64,000 nt of DNA. Origin: CAZUYC01 sp964624475 (GTDB taxonomy: Bacteria; Myxococcota_A; UBA9160; SMWR01). The notes beneath the pieces are model-generated. The model saw only the letters and a list, made by a program, of their open reading frames with translations, ran no database searches and was not told the origin of the DNA. The stretch is from positions 124,001 through 188,000 of the forward strand of contig CAZUYC010000042.1 of the NCBI GenBank assembly GCA_964624475.1, written 5' to 3'. Numbering within the stretch: the first letter of the stretch is position 1; every line of letters begins with the position of its first letter. This document shows positions 1-7,893 of the stretch, piece after piece. The translations under genes and the position numbers were made by a program.

Positions 1-1464
1 GGCGGCGCGATCACGCTGGCGGCGCAAGGGGCGAAGTACGGCGTCGACGTGGTGGCTGTGGCCGTGCTGGCGCGCCTGCTCACACCCGAGGACTACGGCC
101 TCGTGGCGATGGTGGCGGCCGTGCTCGGCTTCCTCGCCGCCTTCAAGGACGCAGGTCTCTCGATGGCGACCGTCCAGAGCGAGCGGGTCAGCCACGAGCA
201 GGTGAGTGCGCTCTTCTGGCTGAACGTGGCGCTCAGTCTGGTGCTGGTCGCCGCCGTCGCGGCCTCGAGCCGCGGCGTGGCCTGGTTCTACGGCGACGAC
301 CGGCTCGTCGGGATCAGCCTCGCCCTGGGCGGGAGCTTCTTCTTCGCAGGCCTCACGGTCCAGCACGCGGCCCTCCTGCGGCGACAGATGCGCTTCCGCG
401 AACTGGCCTGGGTAGAGGTCGGCGCGCACGTGGTGGGCACGGCGGCCGCCGTCGCCGCGGCGCTGCAGGGCTTTGGCTACTGGGCCCTCGTCCTCCGCGG
501 CCTCGCCACCCCCTGCTCGCTGATGCTGGCGGTCTGGGTGGCGACGCCGTGGCGCCCGGCTCCGCCGTGGCGCGCAGGAGGCGCCCGGAGCCTGGTGCGC
601 TTCGGCGGCTATCTGGTGGGCTTCCGGGTCATGAACTACGTGGGCCGCAACCTCGACAACGTGCTCGTGGGCCGCTTCCTCGGCGGGTCGGCGCTCGGTC
701 TCTACTCGAAGGCGTACGCCCTCTTGATGCTGCCCCTGCGCATGGTGAACGATCCCATCTCGGACGTCGCGGTTCCCGCCCTGTCCCGGCTGCAGGGCGA
801 TCCCGAGCGGATGCGCTCCTACTACTACAAGGCGCTCGGCCTGGTGGTGACGCTCTCGATGCCGGTGGTCGGCTGGGTGGCGGCGGTCGCGGACAGCTTC
901 GTGCTCACGCTGCTGGGTGAGCAGTGGGTCGCCGCCGTCGACATCTTCCGCATCCTCACGATCCCCGCCTTCATCGGGACCTTCAACGTGGCGACGGGCT
1001 GGGTGTTCGTCTCGCTCGGCGACGTGCGCCGGCAGCTCGCATCCGGAGTCGTCAACACCGCGCTCGGCGCGCTGGCGATCGCCGTGGGCCTGCGCTGGGG
1101 GATCGAGGGTGTCGCCTGGGGCCTCGTCGTGAGTGCCCTCGTCCGAAGGCTTCCCACCATCGCGAATTGCTACCGCGGCACGCCCTTCACGCTGCGGGGG
1201 CTAGGCCAGGTGCTGTGGCGCCCGGCCGCCGCCTCGGCGCTCGCCGGCCTCCTGACCTTCGGCGTGCACGGCTGGCTGGCGCCGGGCGCGGGGCCGCCGC
1301 TGGCGCTGCTGGCGAGCCTGCCCGTCTTCGGCGCCGCGTACCTGGCCGCCTTCGCACTGCTTCCCGGCGGGCCGGCCCTCCTGGCCGAGCTGCTCGGGCA
1401 CCTCCGGATCCTGAGCGGCCGAGCTCCACAGGAGCTCCGGCCCCCCGCGGAGGCGCTCGGATGA
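1..1464 (+). CDS. Polysaccharide flippase (Wzx-like, MOP superfamily), 5' end outside the window
   Basis: The frame is open from the first base, so the true start lies upstream. The visible 487 residues form about a dozen hydrophobic helices with short charged loops. They open with a typical Wzx/PST stretch (residues about 17-41: VVAVAVLARLLTPEDYGLVA), and the YVGRNLDNVLVGRFLG segment near residue 213 is also characteristic of the family. MOP-superfamily flippases move undecaprenyl-linked oligosaccharides across the inner membrane, which fits the glycosyltransferases and nonulosonate genes that follow. The last 15 codons and the TGA are written in a GC-rich repeat that also contains an inverted repeat (1417-1442), so the native C-terminus may have been replaced or extended. 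Its exact oligosaccharide substrate cannot be read from sequence. Confidence 0.88.
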   Translation, partial: GGAITLAAQGAKYGVDVVAVAVLARLLTPEDYGLVAMVAAVLGFLAAFKDAGLSMATVQSERVSHEQVSALFWLNVALSLVLVAAVAASSRGVAWFYGDDRLVGISLALGGSFFFAGLTVQHAALLRRQMRFRELAWVEVGAHVVGTAAAVAAALQGFGYWALVLRGLATPCSLMLAVWVATPWRPAPPWRAGGARSLVRFGGYLVGFRVMNYVGRNLDNVLVGRFLGGSALGLYSKAYALLMLPLRMVNDPISDVAVPALSRLQGDPERMRSYYYKALGLVVTLSMPVVGWVAAVADSFVLTLLGEQWVAAVDIFRILTIPAFIGTFNVATGWVFVSLGDVRRQLASGVVNTALGALAIAVGLRWGIEGVAWGLVVSALVRRLPTIANCYRGTPFTLRGLGQVLWRPAAASALAGLLTFGVHGWLAPGAGPPLALLASLPVFGAAYLAAFALLPGGPALLAELLGHLRILSGRAPQELRPPAEALG

Positions 1465-1555
1465 GCAAGGCCGCGGAGCAAGGCCGCGGAGCGTGGGCCC
1501 CCGCGATGAGCGGCCGCGCAGCGAGCCGCAGGCGAGCGAAGTGCGGGCCCCCGCA
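1417..1555 (+). repeat. Junction repeat, locus 1 (flippase / CMP-sugar synthetase boundary)
   Basis: A composite of repeat pieces. It has an imperfect inverted repeat at 1417-1442 (GGCCGAGCTCC, 3-nt loop, GGAGCTCCGGCC), two 13-bp direct repeats GAGCAAGGCCGCG (1463-1475, 1476-1488), a half unit ending GGGCCCCCGC, and a full core at 1515-1554 built from CAGCGAGCCGCAGGCGAGCG followed by AAGTGCGGGCCCCCGC. Related units recur at six other loci in this window. It contains the flippase stop codon and ends one base before the ATG of the next gene. Confidence 0.85.
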
Positions 1556-3211
1556 ATGAGCGGGCAGGCGGTCGCCATCATCCCGGTCCGCGGCGGCTCC
1601 GTCGGGATTCCGCGGAAGAACGCTCGCCTGATGCGGGGCAGGCCGCTCGTGGCCTACGCCATCGAGGCGGCGCGGCGCAGCCGAGAGATCGACGCCGTCT
1701 TCGTGTCGACCGAGGACCCCGAGCTGGCCGAGATCGCGCGGCGCTTCGGAGCCGAGGTCGTGGAGCGCGCGGCCGAGCTGGCCGGTCCCGCGACGACCCT
1801 CGACGAGGTCGTCGTGGACGCGGTGGCAAGGCTCGAGGCGCAGGGCCGCCGCTTCGATTGCGTCGTGACGCTCCAGGCCACCTCGCCCCTGGTGCGCCCC
1901 GCGACCATCGATCGCGCCGTGCGCCAGTGCCGGGAGCAAGGCCACGACACCGTGCTGACGGTCGTGAACGCGCCGCACCTCGCCTGGGGATGCGACGCCG
2001 ACGGGGGGCTGGCCCCGCTCCACGCAGCGCGCCGGAACCGCCAGGAGCTGCCGCCGCACTACCGCGAGACCGGCGGCGTAGTCGCTTGCCGGCGCGCCGT
2101 CCTCGAGCGCGGGACGCGCTTCGGGGAGCGGGTTTCCGTGATCGAGGTCTCCAAGGTCGAGTCGCTCGACGTCGACGACCACTTCGACTGGTGGCTCGTG
2201 GAGAAGTCGCTGCGGCGCCGGCGCATCTGCTTCCGGGTCGTGGGCAACCGCGAGGTCGGGCTGGGGCACGCCTACCGGGCGCTCACCCTCGCCGACCGGC
2301 TGATCGACCACGACCTGCGCTTCGTCGTGACCTCCGAGCACCGTCTCGCCGCAGAGCTCATCCAGCGGCGCTTCTACGACCTCGCCCTGGTCGAGCCGGC
2401 GCGGGAGCTCGAGGCCCTGCGCGGGGCCGCTCCCGACGTGATCGTGAGCGACGTGCTCGACACCGGGAAGGAGGAGATGGAGGCGCTGCGCGCGCTCTGC
2501 GCGAATCTCGTGAACTTCGAGGATCTCGGCCCCGGGGCCGCGCTCGCGGACTTCGTCGTCAACGCCATGTACGACCCGCCCGGAAGCGCCCACGGGCCGA
2601 CTGCGTTCCATGGCGTCGCCTACTGCGTGCTGCGAGACGAGTTCTACTCGGTGCCGCCCATCGCGGTGCGTCCGGAGGTGGAGGAGGTCCTCCTGCTCTT
2701 CGGAGGCACCGACCCGAGCGATCTCACCGGGCGCTGTCTCCGCTGGCTCGACGCGCTTCCCGGGGAGTGGCGCATCACCGTGGTGTCGGGGCTGGGCTAC
2801 CCGCACCCGGAGGTGCTCGAGCGCTTCGCGGAGCGCGCGCGGCATCGGGTCGAGGTGGTCATCGACACGCCGATCGTGAGTCGCTACATGGCGCGGGCCG
2901 ACGTGGCCGTCACCAGCGCCGGGCGCACGGTCTTCGAGCTGGCCAGCCTCGGCGTTCCGATGCTGGTCGTTCCCCAGAACGACCGCGAGTGCCTGCACGC
3001 CTTCGCACTCGATTCGGCCGGCGTGGTGGCCCTGCCGCGGGCCTCGGAGCTCGACGAGCTCGAGTTCCTGGACGCCATGCACCAGCTCCTCGAGAGCCGC
3101 CACCTGCGCCAGAGACTGCACCGGTCGCTGCTGTCTGCGGACGTGCGCGGCGGAATCGAGCGCACGCTGGCGGTGATCCAGCGCGCCGTGGACGCAGCGG
3201 AGGGAAGATGA
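1556..3211 (+). CDS. Bifunctional CMP-nonulosonate synthetase / PseG-like UDP-sugar hydrolase
   Basis: This is a 551-residue fusion. Residues 1-225 are a NeuA/PseF-type cytidylyltransferase (AIIPVRGG..GIPRKN near the N-terminus, then TLQATSPLV). Residues 230-551 resemble PseG/SpsG, the hydrolase that removes UDP from the 2,4-diacetamido sugar before condensation. The PseG-type GxGHxxR motif is present as GLGHAYR with His238, and SAGRTVFEL lies in the C-terminal GT-B-like half. Activating and hydrolytic steps of nonulosonic acid synthesis are thus on one chain, with the condensing enzyme encoded next door by an ATGA overlap. The usual lysine of the RGGSKG motif is valine here (RGGSVG). I chose the ATG at 1556 because the in-frame start at 1493 would add only translated repeat DNA. 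PseB, PseC and PseH homologues are not in the window and may lie upstream. Confidence 0.87.
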   Translation: MSGQAVAIIPVRGGSVGIPRKNARLMRGRPLVAYAIEAARRSREIDAVFVSTEDPELAEIARRFGAEVVERAAELAGPATTLDEVVVDAVARLEAQGRRFDCVVTLQATSPLVRPATIDRAVRQCREQGHDTVLTVVNAPHLAWGCDADGGLAPLHAARRNRQELPPHYRETGGVVACRRAVLERGTRFGERVSVIEVSKVESLDVDDHFDWWLVEKSLRRRRICFRVVGNREVGLGHAYRALTLADRLIDHDLRFVVTSEHRLAAELIQRRFYDLALVEPARELEALRGAAPDVIVSDVLDTGKEEMEALRALCANLVNFEDLGPGAALADFVVNAMYDPPGSAHGPTAFHGVAYCVLRDEFYSVPPIAVRPEVEEVLLLFGGTDPSDLTGRCLRWLDALPGEWRITVVSGLGYPHPEVLERFAERARHRVEVVIDTPIVSRYMARADVAVTSAGRTVFELASLGVPMLVVPQNDRECLHAFALDSAGVVALPRASELDELEFLDAMHQLLESRHLRQRLHRSLLSADVRGGIERTLAVIQRAVDAAEGR

Positions 3212-4290
3212 AGATCGGCGCCATCGGCGGAGTGCCCCTGCGGCGCGACCGCCCCTTTCTCGTCGCCGAGGCGGGCGTCAACCACGAGGCCTCGCTCGCG
3301 CGCGCCTTCGAGATGGTGGACGCCGCGGCGGAAGCCGGCGCGGACATGATCAAGTTCCAGAGCTACAAGGCGGAGACCCTGGCCAGCCGGCACAGCCCCG
3401 CCTACTGGGACCGCAGCCACGAGCCGGCCGAGAGCCAGTTCGCCCTCTTCCAGCGCTACGACGCGTTCGACGTGGAGGAGTATCGAAAGCTGCACGAGCG
3501 CTGCGAAGCGAAGGGCATCCTCTTCGGTACCACGTCCTTCGACCTGCGCTTCGTCGACGCCCTCGACCCGCTGCTGCGTTGCCACAAGATCGCCTCCGCG
3601 GACATCACGAACGTGCCGCTGCTGCGCCGAGTGGCGAGCAAGGGCAAGCCGGTGCTGCTCTCGACGGGGGCCTCCCACCTGGGCGAGGTGGAGGCCGCGC
3701 TGCGCGTCCTCGACGAAGGCGGCGCGCCGGCGATCGGCGTCCTCCACTGCGTGCTCCAGTACCCGACCGACCCCGGCAACGCCCACCTGCGCGCGATCCG
3801 GCACCTCGCCGCCGCGTTTCCGGACGCGACGATCGGCTGGTCGGATCACGTGCCGCCCGTGGACGGCTGCCTCTCGCTGCTGCTCGCCTGGCTCGAGGGC
3901 GCGTGGCTCCTCGAGAAGCACTTCACGCTCGACAAGTCCCTGCCCGGAAACGACCACTATCACGCCATGGACCCGGACGACGTCGCCGCCTTCCGCCGGC
4001 GCTGCGGGCTGGCGGAGGCGCTGCTGGGCCGTGCCGAGAAGACCGTGCAACCCTGCGAGGCCGCCGCGCGCGCCCACGCGCGCCGCAGCCTGGTGGCGGC
4101 GTGCGCCATCCAGAAGGGCACCCCGATCACGCCGGCGATGCTCGTCGCCAAGCGACCCGGTCACGGGATCTCGCCGGAGCACCTCGATCTGCTCGTGGGC
4201 CGGCCGGCGCCGGCCGACCTAGCCGCCGACGAGGTCCTCACCTGGGACGCGTTCCTGCCCTCGCGCGGTCCCGACACGGGAAGCGGGTGA
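3208..4290 (+). CDS. N-acetylneuraminate / pseudaminate synthase family (NeuB/PseI-like)
   Basis: The 360-residue product has the NeuB TIM barrel (FLVAEAGVNHEASLARAFEM at 17-36, DMIKFQSYKAE, KIASADITNVPLL, GWSDH, EKHFTLDKSLPGNDH) and a C-terminal SAF antifreeze-like domain from about residue 295. Members condense phosphoenolpyruvate with an N-acetylated hexose to make a nine-carbon nonulosonic acid. The ATG overlaps the stop of the fused synthetase/hydrolase gene (ATGA), which suggests translational coupling. The PseG-like partner points to a pseudaminate- or legionaminate-type product rather than N-acetylneuraminate itself. That last point is inference. Confidence 0.92.
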   Translation: MKIGAIGGVPLRRDRPFLVAEAGVNHEASLARAFEMVDAAAEAGADMIKFQSYKAETLASRHSPAYWDRSHEPAESQFALFQRYDAFDVEEYRKLHERCEAKGILFGTTSFDLRFVDALDPLLRCHKIASADITNVPLLRRVASKGKPVLLSTGASHLGEVEAALRVLDEGGAPAIGVLHCVLQYPTDPGNAHLRAIRHLAAAFPDATIGWSDHVPPVDGCLSLLLAWLEGAWLLEKHFTLDKSLPGNDHYHAMDPDDVAAFRRRCGLAEALLGRAEKTVQPCEAAARAHARRSLVAACAIQKGTPITPAMLVAKRPGHGISPEHLDLLVGRPAPADLAADEVLTWDAFLPSRGPDTGSG

Positions 4291-4299
4291 GGGGCGGGC

Positions 4300-5757
4300 G
4301 TGCGCCGCGAAGAGCTCACGCAGAAGCTCGCCGCCTTCGAGGCCCGGCACGCCGTCGGCGACTGGACCTGGGACGGCTGGCGGGTCTGGCCCGCGCTACG
4401 CGCGCAGCTGGCGCTCCGCCACCACGATCCGGAGGGCGCGCCGCCGCCGCGGCGCCGGCTCGCGGGGTCGCTCGCCCTCCGGCGCGAGCGCCTGCGCCGC
4501 CTGGTCGGCGAGCGGCTCCAGCGGGGCGGGCCGCCCGATCGACCGGCCGACGTCGTCTTCCTGACGAGCTCGAACCGCAGCGAGCGCGTCGGGCGCGCCT
4601 TCACCAACACCGTCGTGGATCCCTGGGCCGAGGAGCTCGCTCGCTCCGGGGGCGCGGCCTCCGTCTGGGAGCGCGGCGACCCGCGCTGGCCGAGCCGCGT
4701 TCCGCGCGCGAGCATCCAGCGCGCGCTCGATCTTGCGCAGCGCGCTGCCGCATCGACACCGATCGGTGACCCTCCGGCCTGGTTCGCCGAGCCGGCAGCC
4801 TTCGTCGCCGGCGAGTTCGGCGCCGAGCTCCGCTGGCCCGAGGTGGGGCGGGAGCTGCGCGCGGTGGAGACCTGCGCGCGCCTCTTCGAGGGCTGGCTCG
4901 AGCGGGCGCGCCCGCGCGCCCTCGTGCTCGACTGCTGGTACGGCCGGGAGGCGATGGGCGCCGCGATGGCCGCGCACGCGCTCCGGATCCCGGTGATCGA
5001 CCTCCAGCACGGGATCCAGGGTCGGACGCACCCGCTCTACGCGGGCTTCGGCCCGCCGCCCGAGGGCGGCTACGAGGTCTTCCCGGATCGCTTCTGGGTC
5101 TGGGGCGCCGGCGACGCCGAGTCGCTCGTCGCGAGCAACCCCGGCGCGATCGGCCCGGACGCCGTGCGCGTCGTGGGCCATCGCTGGCTCGAGGCGTGGA
5201 CTCGGCCGGAGGGCGATCCGCAGCGCAGGCCCGCGCTCGCCCGCGCGGAGCGCGTGGCCGGCGGGCGCCGCGCGCTCCTCGTGACGCTCCAGAAGGGTGT
5301 CTCCTTCCGCGACACGCTCGTGCCGCTCGTGCGCCGGGCGCCGCCCGACTGGCGCTGGCTCGTGCGCCCGCACCGGCGCACGCAGGTCGACTCCACGCGG
5401 CTTGAGGCCGAGCTGCGCGAGGCGACGGGCCGCCCGGTCGAGGTGCGCGAGGCCGCGCGCCTCCCGCTCTACGCGCTGCTGCGGGTCTGCGCGTGGCACG
5501 TGACCGGGTTCTCGACCTGCGCGCTCGAGGCGCTGGCCTTCGGGGTGCCCACGCTCCTCACCCACGAGAGCGGCGCCCACGCCTACGCCGACCTCGTGGC
5601 GCAGGGCGTGATGTGGCCGCATCGGTCGCCGGAGGAGAGCGCAAGGCGCCTCGCCGACGGCGCGGACGACGTGGCCGACGCGTGCCGCGCTGCTGCGCGG
5701 CGCGTGTTCGCGCGACCGGTCGACCTCCGCGGGCTCCTGCCGGAGGCGGCGAGATGA
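4300..5757 (+). CDS. Predicted capsule-type glycosyltransferase (GT-B fold)
   Basis: This 485-residue protein starts at GTG 4300. The N-terminal half is variable, with a WDGWRVWPALR segment near residue 25. The C-terminal half looks like capsule synthesis GT-B transferases of the KpsC/KpsS or CDP-glycerol transferase type: DLQHGIQGRTHPLYAGF, then RWLVRPHRRTQ, then a nucleotide-sugar-binding pattern GFSTCALEALAFGVPTLL. It lies 9 bases after the NeuB-like gene and overlaps the next gene by 4 bases, so it is very probably part of the same operon and may transfer the nonulosonic acid. Donor and acceptor are not visible from sequence. No signal peptide or membrane segment is seen, so it is probably cytoplasmic. 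Confidence 0.65.
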   Translation: MRREELTQKLAAFEARHAVGDWTWDGWRVWPALRAQLALRHHDPEGAPPPRRRLAGSLALRRERLRRLVGERLQRGGPPDRPADVVFLTSSNRSERVGRAFTNTVVDPWAEELARSGGAASVWERGDPRWPSRVPRASIQRALDLAQRAAASTPIGDPPAWFAEPAAFVAGEFGAELRWPEVGRELRAVETCARLFEGWLERARPRALVLDCWYGREAMGAAMAAHALRIPVIDLQHGIQGRTHPLYAGFGPPPEGGYEVFPDRFWVWGAGDAESLVASNPGAIGPDAVRVVGHRWLEAWTRPEGDPQRRPALARAERVAGGRRALLVTLQKGVSFRDTLVPLVRRAPPDWRWLVRPHRRTQVDSTRLEAELREATGRPVEVREAARLPLYALLRVCAWHVTGFSTCALEALAFGVPTLLTHESGAHAYADLVAQGVMWPHRSPEESARRLADGADDVADACRAAARRVFARPVDLRGLLPEAAR

Positions 5758-6890
5758 GCGCCGCGTACGTTCTCCTGAGCGGGGCCAAGCGCAACGTGGG
5801 GGACTTCCTGATCACGGAGCGCGCCGTGGCCTTGCTCCGGCGCTTGCGTCCCGACCGGGAGCTGCGCGTGGTTCCCGCCTGGGAGCCGCTCGAACCGCGC
5901 AGCGAGGTGGTCCGCGACGCGAAGGCCATCCTCATCGCCGGCGGCCCGGGCTTCCAGCCCGCGATGGTCCCGGAGGTGTATCCCCTGGCCGAGCGCCTGG
6001 ACGACCTGCCGTGCGGGGTGACCCCTCTGGGCGTCGGCTGGAAGGGGCGCGCGGGGGACGCGTACGCGGTCCGGACCTACGCCTTCTCGGAACGATCTCG
6101 GGCCGCGCTGCGCTGGATGGCGGAGCGCACGCCTGCGCTCGGCTGCCGAGACGAGCTCACGCAGGAGGTCCTGCGCCGTCACGGGATCGAGAACACCGCG
6201 CTGGTGGGCTGCCCCGCCTGGTACGACTTGTCGTCGCTCGGGAAGGATCTGGAGCCCCCGAAGACGGTGGAGCGCGTGGTCTTCACCCCCGCTCAGCTCC
6301 ACGCACTGCGCGACCAGAGCGTCGAGGTCGCCCGGCGGATCGCGGAGATCTTTCCACGCGCGCAGAAGATCTGCTCGTTCCACCGCGGCCTCGACGAGGC
6401 GGGACCGTGGATGCCGCGCGCCGACGCCGAGAACAACCGGGCCCTTGCCGCGGAAGTCGACGCCCTCGGCTTCGACGTCGTCGACGTCTCGGGCGACACC
6501 TCGAAGATCCTCTTCTACGACGAATGCACGCTGCACGTGGGCTACCGCGTGCACGCCCACCTCTACTTCGCGAGCAAGCGCAAGCCGTCCCTGCTGGTCG
6601 AGGAGGATGGGCGGGGCGCGGGCGCCTCGCAGGCCCTGGGCGTCCGCGGCGTGCCCGCGTTCCGGCGCGCTCGACTCGGCCGGCAGCTCCTGAGACGGCT
6701 GCCCGGCCGCCTGGCGGGGCGCGAATCCGCCGCTCTCGGGCCCTATCGCGTCGACGCCGGGGCGCCCGCCGCGCTCGACCGCCTGCTCCGCGAGGACCTC
6801 GACACCGGTTTCGCGCGCTTCGCGCGGCTGGGTTCCACGATCGATCGCCACTTCGCCCGCATGCAGGATTTCCTCCGCGGCCTCCCGTGA
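5754..6890 (+). CDS. Polysaccharide pyruvyl transferase family protein
   Basis: A 378-residue protein that starts with ATG 5754, overlapping the previous stop (ATGA). It has the family N-terminus (YVLLSGAKRNVGDFLITERA), the glycine-rich AILIAGGPGFQPAM and a later CTLHVGYRVHAHLYFASKR segment that corresponds to the conserved histidine-rich region of the pyruvyl transferase family (PF04230). Members add ketal-linked pyruvate from PEP to sugars of exopolysaccharides, or act in nonulosonate-type glycan assembly. It is the last gene of the plus-strand run from 1 to 6890. A family 2 glycosyltransferase converges on it 41 bases later. Confidence 0.85.
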   Translation: MSAAYVLLSGAKRNVGDFLITERAVALLRRLRPDRELRVVPAWEPLEPRSEVVRDAKAILIAGGPGFQPAMVPEVYPLAERLDDLPCGVTPLGVGWKGRAGDAYAVRTYAFSERSRAALRWMAERTPALGCRDELTQEVLRRHGIENTALVGCPAWYDLSSLGKDLEPPKTVERVVFTPAQLHALRDQSVEVARRIAEIFPRAQKICSFHRGLDEAGPWMPRADAENNRALAAEVDALGFDVVDVSGDTSKILFYDECTLHVGYRVHAHLYFASKRKPSLLVEEDGRGAGASQALGVRGVPAFRRARLGRQLLRRLPGRLAGRESAALGPYRVDAGAPAALDRLLREDLDTGFARFARLGSTIDRHFARMQDFLRGLP

Positions 6891-6931
6891 GCGCCTCGAG
6901 GGGGCCCTCTCCGGGACCTACCCGAGCGCGC

Positions 6932-7816
6932 TCACCGGCGATCCCCCCGGTAGGCGATCCCGAGGGCGCCGCAGAGGGCGCCGGACCAGCGCGCCAGGGC
7001 GTCCAGCCAGAGGAAGGCGAGCCAGCCGAGGCGGCGCCGCGGCGAGCAGACGCCCGGGTCCGCCGCGCAGAGCTGCGGGGGGAGCCTCCGCTGCGGACGC
7101 CACGGCACTCGGCGGGCGATCTCGGGGAGGGCGCCGGGCTCGCCGCGCCGGCGGGCGCCCTTGCCGTAGTGGATGCGGAAGGAGCGACGCAGGAACTCCG
7201 CGTCGGAGATCTCCCCCGGGTGCCACACCACGGCGTCGTCGGCGTAGACCAGCTTGCGGCCGCCCCGCGCCACCGCCCGGGTGAACTCCGAGTCCGCGCC
7301 GGAGACGGCGACGTCGAAGAGACCGATCTCCTCGAAGATCTCGCGCTGGACGAGCAGGTTCCCGCCGGGTGCGGCGCCGCGCGCTTCGGCGTTCTCGCGC
7401 CGCACGCCGGAGGAGAAGCGCAGCGCGAGCAGCAGCGAGCCCCGCGTCGGCCGCACCGGCGGCAAGAGCTCGATGCGGCCGGCCACCAGCCCCTGGCCCG
7501 ACTCCCGGTCGCAGCGCACCAGGTTCTCGAGCCAGCTGGCCTCGGGCACGCAGTCGGAGTCGATGAAGGCCAGGTAATCGCCGGAGGTGGCCTCGATCCC
7601 GGCGTTGCGGGCGGCGTAGGACGAGCGCCGCTCCTCGATCAGGCAGCGCACGGGGTAGCGGGCGACGAGCCGCCGCGTGTCGTCGGTGGAGCCGTTGTCG
7701 ACGACCACGATCTCGTAGCGCTGCTTCGGGTAGCTCTGGTCCAGCAGGGCCGAGAGCGTGCGACCGATGCGCCGCTCCTCGTTGAAGCAGGGAACCACCA
7801 CGGAGACGAAGGCCAC
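6932..7816 (-). CDS. Family 2 glycosyltransferase
   Basis: The 294-residue product starts at GTG 7816. It opens with FVSVVVPCFNEERRIGRTL, followed by VVVDNGSTDDT (nucleotide binding) and AFIDSDCVPEASWL, the DxD-type metal site of GT-A family 2 enzymes. A C-terminal hydrophobic stretch (LGWLAFLWLDALARWSG) suggests membrane contact. It is followed on the same strand by the toroid protein and another GT2, together forming a short minus-strand group inside the glycan locus. Sugar specificity is unknown. Confidence 0.9.
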   Translation of the reverse strand: MAFVSVVVPCFNEERRIGRTLSALLDQSYPKQRYEIVVVDNGSTDDTRRLVARYPVRCLIEERRSSYAARNAGIEATSGDYLAFIDSDCVPEASWLENLVRCDRESGQGLVAGRIELLPPVRPTRGSLLLALRFSSGVRRENAEARGAAPGGNLLVQREIFEEIGLFDVAVSGADSEFTRAVARGGRKLVYADDAVVWHPGEISDAEFLRRSFRIHYGKGARRRGEPGALPEIARRVPWRPQRRLPPQLCAADPGVCSPRRRLGWLAFLWLDALARWSGALCGALGIAYRGDRR

Positions 7817-7893
7817 GCGCCGCTCCTACCGCCGCAGGTCCGACCGCTCGGCGGCGCCCGCTCGCCGGCTGCCGGGCCCGGCCCCACGCTGCG

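Noticed and set aside
1187..3121. Open minus-strand frame of 644 codons opposite the CMP-sugar synthetase gene
   Set aside because: It is low-complexity, Arg/Gly/Pro/Glu-rich and antisense to a gene with clear motifs. Such frames arise from the extreme GC bias.
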